Below, one piece after another: positions 1 through 64,000 of a stretch of 64,000 bases of DNA. The stretch comes from Seriola aureovittata (lineage: Eukaryota; Chordata; Actinopteri; Carangiformes; Carangidae): positions 16,121,001-16,185,000 of the forward strand of contig NC_079376.1 of NCBI RefSeq assembly GCF_021018895.1, in the 5' to 3' direction. The notes under the pieces were generated by a model, which saw only the letters and a list, made by a program, of their open reading frames with translations, did no database searches and was not told the DNA's origin. Numbering within the stretch: the first letter of the stretch is position 1; every line of letters starts with the position of its first letter. The translations under genes and the position numbers were made by a program.

Positions 1-87
1 CTATACTGATGTTGTAGTGTCTATTAGTTAAGGTGTGATTAGGAATGGAGCCTTCATCATTCCATTTGATTTAACATCATTACTGAC

Positions 88-63977
<63,890 letters not shown>

Positions 63978-64000
63978 CTGTGGTCAACACACACATCAGA

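Overview
The window is one piece of a single large vertebrate gene read on the minus strand: the ryanodine receptor 3 gene (ryr3) of a bony fish. Eighty-three protein-coding exons were placed by hand. They join in phase without a stop into 4,216 codons, corresponding roughly to residues 119 to about 4,360 of human RYR3 (4,870 residues). The first exons (start codon, promoter) lie beyond position 64,000 and the last exons (pore helices, C-terminus) lie before position 1. Isoform 3 is preferred over RYR1 and RYR2 because of [10 protein letters not shown] before the calmodulin site, the acidic RPEEEE stretch followed by [14 protein letters not shown], and the very short divergent region 2 between SPRY2 and SPRY3. 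Compact introns (79 bp upward), many CA/GT microsatellites and foldback repeats with the core TTAGCTTAGCTTAGC point to a teleost, probably a percomorph.

Layout, from high to low coordinates (5' to 3' of the gene): N-terminal beta-trefoil/MIR domains (about 57.5-64 kb), N-terminal RIH solenoid (51.5-57.7 kb), SPRY1 (47.5-51.6 kb), RyR repeats 1-2 (41.4-47.7 kb), SPRY2 (40-41.3 kb), SPRY3 (37-40 kb), junctional and bridging solenoids (22.4-37.3 kb, including the largest intron, 28,127-32,993), RyR repeats 3-4 with a phosphorylation motif (17.4-21.6 kb), helical domain 2 (10.6-17.3 kb), calmodulin-binding segment (9.8 kb), core solenoid with RIH-associated domain (1.6-10.5 kb), and one 1.3 kb exon with EF-hands, acidic divergent region 1 and a hydrophobic helical segment (88-1,400).

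All exons serve one polypeptide, a subunit of the homotetrameric calcium-release channel of the sarcoplasmic/endoplasmic reticulum. No second gene, RNA gene or CRISPR array was found. The rest is intron: microsatellites, two adjacent tRNA-derived SINEs, three copies of one foldback element and three other terminal-inverted-repeat elements.

Points worth a second look: a probable 15-nt cassette microexon (SSKEE) at the place of the RYR1 ASI exon; two GC-AG introns, one with an in-frame competing GT donor 18 nt downstream; an RKIS phosphorylation motif; and dinucleotide repeats lying directly behind three 5' splice sites.
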